A stretch of 64,000 bases of DNA, taken from contig NC_058137.1 in assembly GCF_011075055.1 (NCBI RefSeq), positions 19,267,463 to 19,331,462 on the forward strand, given 5' to 3'. Position 1 is the first letter of the stretch. Each line of letters starts with the position of its first letter. The stretch comes from Mangifera indica. Taxonomy: Eukaryota; Streptophyta; Magnoliopsida; Sapindales; Anacardiaceae. The notes beneath the pieces were generated by a model. The model saw only the letters and a program-made list of their open reading frames with translations, was not told where the DNA came from and did not search any database. Of this stretch, positions 24,101-37,262 are shown piece by piece. A program made the translations under genes and the position numbers.

Positions 24101-25506
24101 ACTTGTACATTTATCTATGCCTGATTGCCACATAAGATTGCAATAATATTTTTATCATTTTTATTGGAGATCATTGCAGTTATATTATTCTTTCCTCAAT
24201 AGACTGGAGTTGTCTTTTAAAGTCACACAAACCAACATTGTTACTTTTGACAAGTTGAAATTTCTTCTCTCATGTTCTTTGTGCATCTGTGCTCCTACTT
24301 ATATATATTTTTTTATTTTGTCACAGCATGTTTATAGATTCATGCAAGAGGCTGAAGATAATGAAGAGCTCTGATGCTATTGGCTTAGGTATGGTCCTTT
24401 TCCTTGGTGATTTGTTTTGATGGATATACAGCTGCATTATTGTTTTGGTGGTCAGAATATAAATGGAATTTTTGTCTGCCTCTTTGTTTTCATGGTAAGT
24501 GGAGAATTTATGCAATGCCTCATTCCCTTGCTTGCATCTTTCCAGTTAGATTAAATGAGGCTAATTCAAATGATATTTTTGTGGTCACCTGTTAAAATGT
24601 GGAAGGTGGACTATGTTGCCAACAAATAAAGTAGTGAGTAAATGCTGGATGACAGTCTGGGCTTCAAAAAGCGAAACTGGTTATAACTGCTTTACTAATT
24701 ATCGTTAAACAGTGATCTAGCTAACACTTTTAAAATTGATCTGAAACTAACAATGAACGTCTTGGGGAACTTGATGCTTAATTTAGAAATCTTGTTTGGT
24801 AGAGATCCAGTTGTGCAATAACCATAAATGTACAACCTGGACTGGCTGGTACCAGGGAGCAAGCCCAATTCGGGTTGCCTACAGGATTGGCAATTGGATT
24901 GGGATTGGCCGCTCTCTAACCTTTGAAATTCCCCAGTTTGCAGTTTGATCACAGTCAAACCGCAGTTGCAGCACAGATCTTGAAATTCTTTTCATAGCCG
25001 AGATCAGAATTGGAATAAGCCTATCTTTTGAATTTTGTAAGCGAATGAGAAAATTTTACGGTTGTTACTTGAACATAGAACCATCAATATAGTATCTGTA
25101 TGACCACCAGTTGGATTGAACTGCCGCTCTCACCTGGTTGATGTGCAGTCCAGCTTTGAAAATATTGACAATAGTGATTGAAATTGGCTTGATATTGAAA
25201 TGAGATAGCTCAGTGCTGTATGTTGGTTTCTTTTCTCTCCTTCCATGAAATTCCCCATTACATCTATCAAATAGTTGTGTTGTAATGGATTTTGGTCTTA
25301 GATTTGGTAAGGTTGATAGTGTTAACTAGAAAGTTAGTTTGTGGTTTCTAAGTTACTAATCCTAGCGAACCTGCATTTGACATAATCCTATCATACATTC
25401 ATTTATGGCATTTTAATTACTGAGAAAGAGTGAATATGCTTTGACCATCATTTTGGTGTGGTCTACAGCACCAAGAGCAATGGAGAAATCCAATAACGGA
25501 GACTAG
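21102..25506 (+). CDS. IAA9-like: Aux/IAA transcriptional co-repressor, IAA8/IAA9 clade (378 aa, five exons)
   Basis: Exons are 21102-21769, 21880-22106, 22229-22370, 24327-24388 and 25469-25506 (sum 1137 nt, 379 codons with stop), all with GT-AG borders. The protein represses auxin-response genes by binding ARF activators in the nucleus, and auxin triggers its TIR1/AFB-dependent degradation. Domain I is LRLGL at 71-75 (EAR motif, TOPLESS recruitment). Domain II is VGWPPIR at 227-233, the degron. Domains III/IV form a PB1 fold from about 257 to 346, with the basic [15 protein letters not shown] patch and the acidic YEDKDNDW loop. A KR pair at 123-124 and the C-terminal PRAMEK are nuclear-signal candidates. 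The long N-terminus with [11 protein letters not shown] and NKRGFSDTM is typical of IAA8/IAA9. Intron 3 is long (1956 bp). The exon 3/4 joint encodes WDMF. All key residues are intact. Confidence 0.95.
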
Positions 25507-28269
25507 AAGGCTCCTGGGGAACACGGCAGCTTTAAAGTGGTTGAAGGAAAATGTGTGATAGAATGGGTTTTTTGTGATATGTCGTCTTAGTACATGAAGT
25601 TGGCATAACGAAAAGTTTAAGATTATAATGATGATTGTTGGTTGAGAAAATTATTACGGTAGTAATTGTGAAGTTAACCTGAATTGTTTTAACTGGATGA
25701 ACGAGTTTTAATTTTTGTGAATGTTGGATTACGTTATCAGTCTTACGACGTTTCCCTCGTTCTCTAAATACACTGTATTTGTTGTTCGTTCCACGGTTTT
25801 GACGGACAATTTTTATATTCTATTACTACTGATTCCCATTCCCCAATGTCTAGAAGAGTAGGAGAATCTTTAAATCAGAGGCTATACAGAGGTGCCTATT
25901 GAGCTTGAAGCAGTTTTCTTTTTCTTTGTTCACTTTCCGTCTTTTCCCCTCTTCTTGCAGACAGCTTTCGTTGAACAGGTAGGAGGCGTAGTTTTGTCAC
26001 CATGATTTAGGAGTGGGAAACGGTATATTTGTGTCCACAATTGTCCTTTTCCCCTCCAATTATTGATTTCAATAATCTATTGACATAAATATTCATATGT
26101 TAGTTTATTGATATGGTGAAGCTGTTTCGTTATCTTTGCATTAATGTCTGCAAAATTCGGAAACCATATTTAAATGTATAATGTACATAATTTGGTATAT
26201 ACTTGCGTGCCTCTGGTCACACGGCCAAATATTTATCCAGGAGATATCTTCATATACGAATTCGCCATAATATTAGATCTAGAATATTTACTGCATCACC
26301 GAATTCTCTGAACAACTCGGGAGTTAGAAGTGTATTTCTGCTTCTGACGATTGATAGGTATAAGAGTCCCTCGGCTGATATTTTGAAAGTAAATTTTTGA
26401 CTTATTGTGTCATTAGGTAGTGGAAGTTAGTGAATTCAAGTTTAAGAGGATATATTGTTACAAACAATAGCACGGTATACTTGCTCTATGGACGATCTAT
26501 CTTGTGAAGGTAGAAATAACACACAGGGGGATATAGAGTTGCAATGTTCAGTGATAACCCAGGGTAGTAATTTTTCAAACGTGAATATTTACACCAACAA
26601 TCAGTGTCATGCAAACTGGGAATTCATAGTAAAATATTGATATTCAAAAGAAACGAGCAAAGCTCCAATTTGATTTGTTGCCCGAGGCACTGACTAAGCT
26701 TCACTACTTTGCTCCTACAAGCCTAAACATGAAAAAACTCAATAAGCACTCCGCCAAAAGCGGGAAAAATTATGAGCTTTGTCATTACCCAAGAGACTTG
26801 AGGCTTCTTCGAAGCCATGTCGCTACCCTAATGACCGCAAGCATAGAAAATAACGAGAAAGCTTATATTTTAGAGAAATCGACAAGTCTTTATGTAATTG
26901 GGAGCATCGTAATCTCCCCACACTTGATGTATAACTTGTAATCATCATGAATAGTCAAGTTCTATTTCTCGAAGTACTCATTCTCTTTTGTATGTGTTCG
27001 CTAATCACAAAAAAAAAAAAAATAATAATAATAATTAAGATCCTTTTTATAAGTGCGGGGACAGTAAATAAAGTTACAATAAAAATATTTTATTCATGAT
27101 TTTATTAGCTGTAACAATTTACAATTACAAGTTATGATACACTCACATAAGAGTGGAAAGTGGCTAAAAAGTACATGCAAGTCATTTGTTACAGCGAAAA
27201 ATGAGTAGTAGACTTTCTTATCAAATTCAAATGCTTGCGACCTACCGGCTCTCGGCCTAAAACTGGCACTATGGATGTTTATCCACCTTGCTTCTTTTCC
27301 ACATACCACCTTGATATAATGCTAGTTCTCCGCTGCAAGCTTCTCCGTGTAACTTTTTCCCATGAAAATAAGACTGTCAAGGAACTGAATTTGAGCAGGG
27401 TACAAAGTGGGAATCTTGACTTTGATCTCCTCTATGACTGCTAGTTTTAACCATGTAGTAGAAACCATTCTCACTCCTCAGCCAATATGGTGCTATTTTG
27501 CTCTCGACTTCAAAGGGTCGAATCTCTCCAGGAGGAAGAGAAGACATGCTTGAAGCTACAAAAACGAATAGAAAAATCAATCAAAATTTTCAAATAAAGT
27601 CATAACCACTTACCTCATAGGTGTGTCAAGACCTCGAGTAGCCCTCTGAAGTCTCTTTTGAGCGACCTTGCTTAATCCATTCCACCCTTAACACAAGGAA
27701 CCTGATTAGCCGTGACTCATGGTTCTTCAATACAAATCCAAAACATGGAAAGACAAAGAGCATGAACACGTGACCTCCCCACAATATGGTAAACCTAGGC
27801 AAGATCGCTTGTTGCATCCACATTAGAAAAGTCATTACAATGAAAGATACCTTTATGCGCCCATGTAAAATGTGTAAGCCTCATTAATAAAATGATCAAG
27901 AAACATGCATCCCTTATCGATCATCCTAGAAAACTAATAGGATAGGATGTCGATCTATTGCATAATCTTCCTTTAAAAAGGAGTCAGACTCCAAACTTGC
28001 TTCTTCTACCATGGATAGATACTCTATGTGCAACGTCATATTCTCACTTTCACATACAAACAAAACAAGTTAGCTCGACAATAATGAATGACTCTCAAAG
28101 TTGATCAATTCACCATCCTACAAATTAGTGTAAACTGTCCTTCGATCAATCAACAAAAGTAAACTATTAGAATATCAAAGACCTGTGAACCTCAAGACGT
28201 AAAGATGACAATTTTGATCCAAATTTAGGATCCTTGGCCCTCTTCGATCATATTAGAGAGGTGAGTCCT
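25507..28269. other. Aux/IAA 3' flank and unassigned sequence
   Basis: The first few hundred bases are presumed 3' UTR of the Aux/IAA gene. Beyond about 26200 there are open stretches on the plus strand (26455-26941) and minus strand (27094-27835) with fairly even composition, which suggests decayed mobile-element coding sequence. None contains a motif I recognise. A poly-A and (AAT)n run lies at 27007-27036. Confidence 0.35.
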
Positions 28270-28740
28270 TAATAAAAATGGGAAAGGGGATAGAAACGAA
28301 AAATATCCTTGCAATCGAGGATGAGCTAAGGGCAGGGATAGATGTGTTCCTTTACCGCCACGCCCTGCCCCTTTATATTGATATTGTTGCTTAAAATACT
28401 AACATATGCTTATACTTTTAAATTATTTATATTTTTATTGTACATATTAAAGTCGTTAATATATGATATTTGCAGCATTTGAAATAGTGGATAAGTTTTA
28501 ATTTTAGTTAATTTTTTAATCTTATATATTTACATTATGTTTAGAGGGTACGAGGAGATAATTTTTTGTCGTGAGGATGCAAAAGGGGATAGGATGGGAA
28601 GAAGATTTTTCTTTATAGGGAGAGAACAAAAAATTTTTGTCATCCTCATAACGAAGATAGGGCAAGGATGAGGATTAATATCTCCTGTGGGGACAGTGAT
28701 AGAGATTGAGATCCCCTTCCTACCTTTACCCATTGCCAAC
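28270..28740 (-). repeat. Dispersed repeat of the gggaaggggat type, copy 1
   Basis: The left edge (aatgggaaaggggataga) and the reverse complement of the right edge (aatgggtaaaggtaggaagg) form an imperfect terminal inverted repeat around an AT-rich centre. The minus-strand translation of 28739-28530 is collinear with the plus-strand translation of 48235-48459 (shared IKKNL, FVIRM-type words), so the two are copies of one repeat in opposite orientation. Its class is unknown; a hAT-type MITE is one possibility. Confidence 0.55.
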
Positions 28741-30535
28741 CTTATTAAGATGTGAGAAACTAATGTGAATCATTCTCTTGGCTTTTATAGAAAAAATCAG
28801 AGTGAATCAAAAACTGATTATAGTCATTTAACATGATCCTAAGACACATGTCGACTATCTCGTGATGCAAACGGGATACACTTAATCAAGTTTTTTAGAA
28901 AGTGTGGAATGACATGACTAGTGCACGATGCAAAACATACAAAGCAATTCTTAAACAAAAAATTGGGGGAAAAGGGTGGGCATTTCTTACACAACATATT
29001 CTTGCCTGCAAAATATTTGTCACTTTAACATCTCATTATCTAAATGAGTCTGAGCAATCATAATCAGAACTCTAAAAGCAATTTATCTTCTTACAATGAG
29101 ATTTGTCCTACCTTGCTTAAAAGAACACGTAGAGTGGTTTTGATATTATTTGTAACATTTCTAATCCAATAGCTTAGTCCACTGTTAAAATATTATCTAC
29201 TTTGCAACACAAAACATATTTTGATAGGTTAAGAAACTTAGAGTTTTATCTCATCATCCTCAAGTAATGTGTGATGCACATACAAACTTAGTATCTCTTT
29301 TGTGTTTTGTCAATATAAAATTTGTCTAAGGGTCTTATAAAGTGGAACCTATCTTTTCCTTTAAGATCCAAATCATGATGTTGATATAAACATTACGTTT
29401 TAGTTCTATTTGAATAGGAATAAATCATAATAATTGTATTTGAATTAGAGATACTTAGATACTACTATTGTGATGTAATTTCTCCTCAATTTCCTATAGA
29501 TATGAAAAACCAATATAGATGAGAGGGAGAGTCAAAGCGAGAGCAAGATGACGGTCATAGAAATACCATTATCATGCTCATTCACATCAATTTCAGTATA
29601 TTTTGTTTTGTAATATCGATTAATAATACATTATAGATGAAATAGTTCAACCATAGATACAACCAATGTTAAAAATTTCATTGTGTAATTTTTTATACTA
29701 GTTTTATCTTACAACATAATATAATAGATATCAGGGTTCATTATCGAATCCTAAATGCTATTATTGTAGTCTATTTACTTATACCAGTTGATACTGAAAA
29801 CTCTCATTCAAACCTTAGAAGACAAACACTTTGGCCATTCAATGAAAATAAAATGAGGAGAAACAAATTTAGGAAAGGAAAAACCAATTCACTTGGAACA
29901 TTATAATTTATCTGGTGTAAGACATTGATGTAACAAGATAATTGCTCTGGTCAAAGATGAGAAGAAGACAGGTGGAGCATTAATATTCTTAAGATGGTTT
30001 CGTTTTCTGAATTATGTGTAAGGTTTAGTTACGGGCAAAAAGAAAAACAAAAACACTATTTTTTTACATAATAGATTATAGATAAGTCATAGTAAACAAA
30101 TTATAAGATAATTAGGTAAGGCTAAGGTGGTCTTTAATTATATTGTTACCATTATTGTTTTATTCATTTTCTCCGGTTTGGAAGAAAGTGGGTAAAGAGA
30201 TGATTAATGAATAATTAATTATAGCATGATGAGGGTGCTATTATGAGTGTAAAAAGTAACAGTAAAAGTTATTAATAATAAAATATCTATTAAAGTTCAT
30301 ATAAAATTGGAGGCAGTAACACTGTAATAAAGGCCCTCGCAATGCTGCGTATCCATTAACCCTGTAAGTTGGCTGCGCCATAAAGCTTCAGAAATGGATT
30401 AACATAAGTTTGTGATTAAGCATTTATAAACAATAAATTATAATATACGTCTCTTTTTTCTCTTTGAGATTTTGTTTTTCTGATTTATGGGTGCCCAGAT
30501 CAGATATCAAGATTATAAATTTGTGTCTTGCTAAA
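28741..30535. other. AT-rich stretch, nothing recognised
   Basis: No open frame with a recognisable domain, no clear TIR pair and no tandem array was seen in this interval. Confidence 0.4.
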
Positions 30536-31241
30536 CTATTATTATGTGTGTTTATTTTAGATATATAAATACATACATACTTATATATATATTATTATAT
30601 AATTAGATATTATTTTATCTTTAATTTAAAATTAACCAATCATATGATAACACATATAAAATATGTATCTATTTGTATATTTAAAATAAATACATATAAT
30701 TTTATAAAAGAATATACAAAATTTTATTATACATTTTGATGTCTAATAAACTTAATGTAAAATATATGACATGATAATTTTCACTATATAATATTTTTTT
30801 CCTTATTAAGCTACTAAACAAGAGAAGCTCAAAAGAAGTTACATGAGGTTTAATTTACAAAAATATTATAGACAGAGTTTAAAGGTGCATTATTGTTTTG
30901 GAGGCTAAACAAGTTTTCAATAGTGAAGGCAACAAACCCTAAAACTTTAACACTAATTAATGATATTAGCGTAATGAAGATTGTGTTGATAGCCTCCGCA
31001 TCTCAACCACTTAATTTGTTGGCATGATGTAATTACATGGCCTTGAAACAGCCCAAATCTTATATTAAATATGCTTTAGTTTCTTTATAAATTACCTCAT
31101 CCTTTTATTATTTCACCATTTTTTTTTTTGTGTGTGTATTTATGTGGCAAAATATTTGAGGCAGAGTAGATGATAAATGTTATAGAGTACAATCTAAAAT
31201 TTACTTTGTATAAATTAAATAAAATCAATCAATCCTAATCT
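30536..31241. repeat. Duplicated block A, first copy
   Basis: This block matches 36617-37262 over most of its length, including aacacatataaaat, taatttacaaaaatattata, taatgatattagcgta and gaggcagagta, ending in caatcaatcctaat in both. Its first 190 bp resemble the inverted-repeat MITE at 44031-44198. In the second copy, block A is joined directly to gypsy gag sequence, whereas here about 2.2 kb intervenes. Confidence 0.8.
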
Positions 31242-31379
31242 ATAGGATTTACGCATATATTATAAATTATTTGAATTAAAATTTTAGGATTATAAAAATA
31301 CTTGAATGTCATCTAATAAAAAAATTTGAATTCACAAAACTGTTGAGATTATCTGTATCAAAGTGATTGATCTTTTACT

Positions 31380-31513
31380 CCTAAAACCTCTCTCGATGAC
31401 TACTTTTAATGTGAAAAGTTACACTACTTTGTTAGGGGCTTAACTTATATTAACTTTGTATTTATGTATTGTATCCTAATATATCTTTTCTTTATAAAGT
31501 TCATGACTGTTAG

Positions 31514-31566
<53 letters not shown>

Positions 31567-33392
31567 TCATCTTTACAACCACCAAAATCTTGATATTTTG
31601 TAAGTATCTTATCATCTCTTAAACCATAACTCAATAATAAAAACTTGGATTTTGAGAGGCATTGATTGAGACAAATGCAAAAGTTATATATGTTTGTACA
31701 TACTTGTGCATTTATCAAGCTTTCAATAACGCCATCATAAGGGGTATTTCACAAAAATTCCCTTTCAAACTCATTTTATAGACCTTTAGATAATATTTTA
31801 TGCTAAGCTTATCTCCTTTTATAATAGTCACACAACTTGCCTTAAAATTTATATGTGTTGAGCTTCTTAAGTATACACTTGAAGTATGCATTTAAGATAA
31901 GTCAATAAGTTCACGAGTCTTTTTACAACAAATCTCAACACTAATAACAAATGATGTATCTTTAAGATTCTTCACATCATAAGTCTTGGATATAAATGAC
32001 TTGATCTCATGAAACAAGTGGATATCTGTACTACCAACATAAAACCATACCATGAAAGACAAATTTGCTCTCACTAATTTTCATATACCTATATTGGTCT
32101 AGTTTGTTCTATATAAAGTCATGTGAAATTGAAACTTCATCAAAATTGAGACACCACTATCAAAAAGTCTATTTCAACTATAGATACTCTTCTTTAGATT
32201 GCATACTAAAGACTTCATTCCTTATACTTTTGATAAACATGATTGCACCATATAGATATCTTTACTAAGAATTCTTTTAAAAAATGTAGTTTTCACATTC
32301 TTCTGGTAAAGCTCTAGTCTAAATGAACTACCAATGTTATCAGGTTGTTTATGAGATCTTATATTTTATTATCAATCACAGACTTCATCTTTTTTTTTTT
32401 ACAAAGTTATAAATGCTTGTTAGATTGATAATTCATGAAGGCTTCAGAACACTTCATTGGATTTAAAAATCTAACTAACTACATAATCTTTCTTACTAAG
32501 ATACACATAACAATATTTAGTGATAACAAATAATCCTTTTATAGTAGAATTTTCTCATAAGAGTTTCCACAATTATGTCAATTGTATTTGACTTATTTAC
32601 TATAAGATTAGCTATTAGTTCTTTAGTGAGAACATCCTCTAAAGTGATCTTGGATTCTATAAGACTTTGTAAACCTTATTGACTCTCTTTGTTATTTCAA
32701 TCATGACATTATCATATCTTATGAACATTTCAAGAAATAGACAGATCTACTTCACTTCCTTCCAAAGTAAAAAAATATTACTTTCAAAAGTTTCAAGACT
32801 TGAGGACTTTTCATATTGAAGTCAATCACTTTAGTACCTTGATTGGGGCAACAAATGTTGTATCCTTTCAAAAACTCCAAATGGCTAATGACATAGCAAT
32901 AACTATTCTTGGATTTAGGCTCTTCTCAACTTGACCGTATATCCTTACTCATGTAGAGCATTTGTAAACTCAAAATGTCTAAGCTTGAGTTTTCTCAATA
33001 TCCAAAACTTAAGAGAAAATTTTGACATAGGGTTACAAGTAAATTTATTCAAAACAAACTATGCCTTTGAACTACTTTCTCCCATATATTGTTAGTCATG
33101 TTTGCTTCTTATCATAACTTTAAGGCTATAACTGAGTATGCTTATGTTGCTAACTTCAATGTCCACATCATTGCCAAATCTAAATGTCGACTCTCTCTTA
33201 CTTAGACTTCATCTCTTGATCAACTTCATATCCCAAAAACTTTTATCCTTATTTAGGTTATAGGACTAACACTTCTTATTATTGTTTTTTTCCTTTATAA
33301 TTAGGTCTTAATTGAGCAAATAAATATATTATAATAGACATCCTTTTTTGCTTGTCTTATATAACAACATTTAGAAATCAAACCAACAATAC
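31380..33392 (-). pseudogene. Decayed Ty1/copia pol fragment, minus strand
   Basis: The minus-strand frame 32074-31892 reads FMVWFYVGSTDIHLFHEIKS followed by YDVKNLKDTSFVI, which aligns with the copia reverse-transcriptase region around the YVDD motif; the catalytic YVDD reads YVGS here and is lost. The block from 31380 to about 32830 is collinear with 57790-59340 (for example catcataagtcttggatata, aattgaaacttcat, ttgataattcatgaaggct), which carries the RNase H end of the same family. Stops and frameshifts are dense. A (TA)n tract interrupts it at 31518-31563. Confidence 0.7.
31518..31563. repeat. (TA)n microsatellite
   Basis: An uninterrupted run of about 23 TA units inside the minus-strand copia remnant. 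The second copia copy near 57890 has no such tract at the matching place, so it expanded after the copies separated. Confidence 0.95.
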
Positions 33393-33680
33393 TTAATATT
33401 TGATTTTAATGCAAGTCACATGTGCATCTTTGTACTTAGCCTCAAATCTTTTCTTGAATTTTGTCCAAGTCATCTTAGAGATCCTAACTATCTTTTTGGT
33501 CAGGTTCCACCATATATTTACATCTAACTTAAAGAGATAGATGACATATCTAATCCTCTCTTGATTTGTCCTTTCAAACAAGGTCATGGTATTCTCAACT
33601 GATTTCAACCATTCCTCAATTGTGGATGACTCCATAGCACCTAGAATTTTTGGGGTTGGTGCATTCTTTGAAAATTATAA
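33393..33680 (-). pseudogene. Ty3/gypsy gag fragment, copy 1
   Basis: The 80-codon minus-strand frame reads IEEWLKSVENTM, then WWNLTKK and MTWTKFKKRFEAKY. This is the retrotransposon gag pattern (EWL...E, then WW, then W..F...F..KY) of plant Ty3/gypsy elements. It is followed upstream (33690-34132) by leader sequence up to a primer-binding-site relic. It is duplicated at 37263-37500. Confidence 0.8.
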
Positions 33681-34132
33681 ATAGAGTGTAGTTGGGTTTT
33701 TGTTGTTATCAATGCCTGTGTTGATATATCCTTCACTGATCTCTGTGTCAACGATGCCTGTACTGATTCACTAGCCTAAACTGGTACACGTCCCTACTTC
33801 TTAAGCATTTCTATGATAAGATTTCTGACCTCATTGTTATTCAACCTTGCCTAGAAGGTTGAGAAAGCTACCCCCTTAAATTGCTCCCTGTGGGTTTTCC
33901 CTTTATTCATTTTTTATGGTTCTTCTTGTTCGCCTCATTTTCCTAAAAATCTTACAACTATGAGTCTCAAATATAACTTAGCGAGTAAACATAAAATTTA
34001 CTTATATTAATTGACTATGAGTACAGTCGATGTAACATGAAACATTTACTTTCTTAACTTAACTTAGCTACACACATCCTAAGACATCTTTTGAATACCA
34101 AAATCATGCTTTAATACTTACTTGTAACACCC

Positions 34133-36000
34133 TCTTTAGAAGTACTATCCTTTGGAGGAAGATATCACTATCTTTGATTATTTAAGCATGCAACCATTTT
34201 ATATATTAATCCATCTATCATTGCAAATGGTAAAATTACAAAAAATACCCTTTCTTGAAATGAAACTACGAAAACATAACAAAGGATGTCATATCAAACA
34301 GAAAACATCACCATCCATAAAGTAATACATAGTGTATAGTTGTTTAGGGCTAGATTTGAGTCAAGCTCGAACTCACTTAGGCTCGACTTTGAGCTCGTTT
34401 CAGTACAATCAAGTTTAAGCTTGAGCTTACCAAAATTGCTTTAAATATGTTTGAGTTCAACTCGTTTGAAAGGAGTCGAGCTCGAATCAAGCTTTTGAGC
34501 TCAACTTAATACTAAAATGATATCATTTTAATATGTATTAGTCAAAATAACGTTATTTTGGTTTATTTATATCAAAATTTTAAACTAGCAAGCTTTACAA
34601 GTTGAAATCCTAAAACTCAAGTTCGAGTTTGAAAATATTAAACTTTAAGCTTGAGCTTATTTTAGACTCATTCAAGTCAAGCTCAAGCTTGAACAAGCTT
34701 AATTTGAATCTAACCTTAGCTAAACATTAACTTAATATCTCAAACTGATTACATAAACTGAAACGTATTACATAATAACTAAAATGACTCAGATGCTGTC
34801 ATTTTGACTATATGCTCGTTGACCACTATTTGCCTTGTGGTCATCATGATCACTTGCACTTACATAAATGAAAAGTAAGGGAGTAAGTGAAAAGTCATTT
34901 AGTAAGTAGGACGCTACTATTTTTACATAATTCCCAAGCTACCCTTGGCTCTACCCATCGTAACTTAATCATTCGAAGTCTATTACTAAACTTCTATTAG
35001 GATAACATAAGTCTTGTAACTTATAATTGTAAACTTGGAAACTTTTAGGCTACATAACATATCTCTTAGGGCTAACTATGTCTCACTCAGTCATTAAAGA
35101 ATCACTTTAGAGCCTAAACTAATGTGACCTTATAATCTCTCAAAGAAACCACTATCATACTACAACTATTGTTGTATACTAGGCTAATCAAATTAAACTA
35201 ATATAGAGATTCGACACCTTGGTTGTGTAAGCATTCATTATGTAATCCACTTGCTTACACCACTATCAGACTATTGAACTGTAACAATAACTATGCTTTA
35301 CTACGAGCAAATATCCTACTATATGTATGATGTTCTATTATAAATGTGCTCTATTACAGGTGGTATAAGGAACATATACTCATGGTGTCCCTTTGTAATA
35401 ATCCTAAATATGTTTAGCATGCAAGCATCACTTAAGCCCTATAAACATCTCAAGCTCATCTTAGCTTCCACCCTATGCATAATTCGTGCTATAATATTAT
35501 CTTATCTCTTGGGTACATTAGGTATTATCATATACCCGAAAAATTTGTACTATCTCTCAAAATAACCCTATAAACATCTAGCCTAGTTCCCTTTAATTTT
35601 TGTTACATTTTTCCTTATGAACGGGCATCCCTTGTTAAGTGCATAGGCATTAATGTTCTTTATCACTATGCATGACTACCCTCTCATTGGTGTGTCTCTT
35701 TTGTTTACTATGAACAAGCGTCCTTCATTCATAAAAATAGGTATTCCTTGTTTTATAACTATGTATGACCATTATCCTCATTTACTTTCATCGTGCCCTT
35801 TATTAGACATGAATGAGCATTCACTTGTCGGACAAATGAGCATTCATCCTAGTCAAAACTAAATTCTTTCAACACTTAGCTATTTTTTATCTATGTACTT
35901 CTTAGGTTATTTCTATCATTTTACTCTACAGACTATTATCCTTGTTCTGACATACTTCAGTAGAGGTAATAGCTCTCAACCATTAAAGAAATTTGAAGAA
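34133..36000 (-). mobile_element. Ty3/gypsy LTR-like segment, copy 1 (minus orientation)
   Basis: On the plus strand the LTR edge TGTAACACCCTC at 34133 directly follows a relic of the complement of an initiator-tRNA primer site (clearer in copy 2). The leader and gag lie on the other side, as expected for a minus-strand element. The segment is collinear with 37943-39780 and, from about 35190 onward, with 60040-60760. It contains a GAGCTC-rich repeat insertion at 34345-34725 and a block of degenerate short repeats at 35600-35850. The outer boundary near 36000 is not defined. Confidence 0.6.
34345..34725. repeat. GAGCTCGA/AAGCTTGA-rich repeat with terminal inverted ends, copy 1
   Basis: The left edge ttaGGGCTAGATTTGAGTC and the reverse complement of the right edge (GGTTAGATTCAAATTAAGC) form diverged TIRs, possibly with a TTA target duplication as in PIF/Harbinger MITEs. 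The interior repeats gagctcga, aagctcga and caagcttgag. The related copy at 38165-38545 lies at the matching position of the duplicated segment. Confidence 0.55.
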
Positions 36001-36616
36001 GGTTCATCTAGATTGGAGTCATTGATTGATGTTTATAATGGTATTTTACTTGCTTTTGTTTAGGTTCCCAGACAATATGTTAGAAAATTCTACAAAACAT
36101 GAGTCTATTCAGAATGAAGCAATTACTAATCATACTATTTTAGATCCCTTATTAGTTTAACTACTTATGTTTGATACTGTATCTAATAAGCCTACAGTTG
36201 AAATTCCAGTTAGAATATCATCTAGACTTAGATGACTAGTATCTCAAATAATTATTATGTTTATCTTGGTGTTTCTGATTATAATATTGGTTAAATTATA
36301 GATTTTGTGAATTTTAAAAAAGTCATTTCTTGCTCACAGTCAGATAAATGGTTTAAAGCCATGAAAAAAGAAATGTAGTCTATGAGTGACAATGGTGTAT
36401 CGGATCTTGTAAAGTTATTTGGTGGGATTAGACCTATTAGTTGTAAATGGGATTTCAAGACCAAGAAAGACTCTAAAGGAAGAATTAACAGATTTAAAGT
36501 CAGATTGGTTACTAAGGGTTTTATCTAAAAAGAAGGTACAAACTTCAATGAGACGTTTTTCCCTGTGTCCACTAAAGATTCATTCAGAATTATTATGTGT
36601 CATCACATGATCCTTA
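36001..36616 (+). pseudogene. Ty1/copia reverse-transcriptase 5' fragment, copy 1
   Basis: On the plus strand, fragments read WFKAMKKEM (stop) SMSDNGVSDLVKL, then ISCKWDFKTKKDSKGRINRF, then TKGF (stop) KEGTNFNET and VSTKDSFRI. This is the standard start of the copia reverse-transcriptase domain. It stops abruptly at about 36616, where block A of the second copy begins. It matches 39781-40310. Confidence 0.85.
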
Positions 36617-37262
36617 ATTCAAATTTAGCCAATCATATAATAACACATATAAAATGTGTATCTATTTATTGATCTAAAATGAGTAAACATAATTTTATAA
36701 ATAAGTATACATAATTTTGTTGATCTTACTATATATATTGACGTTTATTAAACCCATTATAAATTTGATACAACTTAACATAAAATATACGACATGATAA
36801 TTTTCACTATATGATAATTTTTTCCTTATTAAAATACTAAACAACAGAAACCCAAAAGAAGTTATGTGAGATTTAATTTACAAAAATATTATAGAGAGAG
36901 TTTAAAGACGCATTATTGTTTTAGAGGCTAAACAAGTTTTCAGTAATGAAGACAACAAACCCTAAAACTTTAACACTATTTAATGATATTAGCGTACTGA
37001 AGATTGTGTTGATAACCTTTGCATCTCAATCTCGCTGCCACTTATTTCTTGGCATGATGTAATTAAATGGCCTAGAAACAACTCAAATCTTATATTAAAT
37101 ACGCTTTAGTTTCTTTATAAATTACCTCATTCTTTTATCATTTCACGATTTTTTTGTGTGTATTTATATGGCAAAATATTTGAGGCAGAGTAAGTGATAA
37201 ATGTTATAGAGTACAATCTAAGATTTACTTTGTATAAATTAAATCATTCAATCAATCCTAAT
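36617..37262. repeat. Duplicated block A, second copy
   Basis: Collinear with 30536-31241, about 85-90 percent similar by eye. It lies between the broken copia fragment and the second gypsy gag fragment. Its right edge (caatcaatcctaat) passes directly into the gag fragment. Confidence 0.8.

Noticed and set aside
26455..27835. Cluster of open frames of 61-88 codons downstream of the Aux/IAA gene
   Set aside because: Even composition suggests old coding sequence, but no motif, order or strand consistency supports a particular element.
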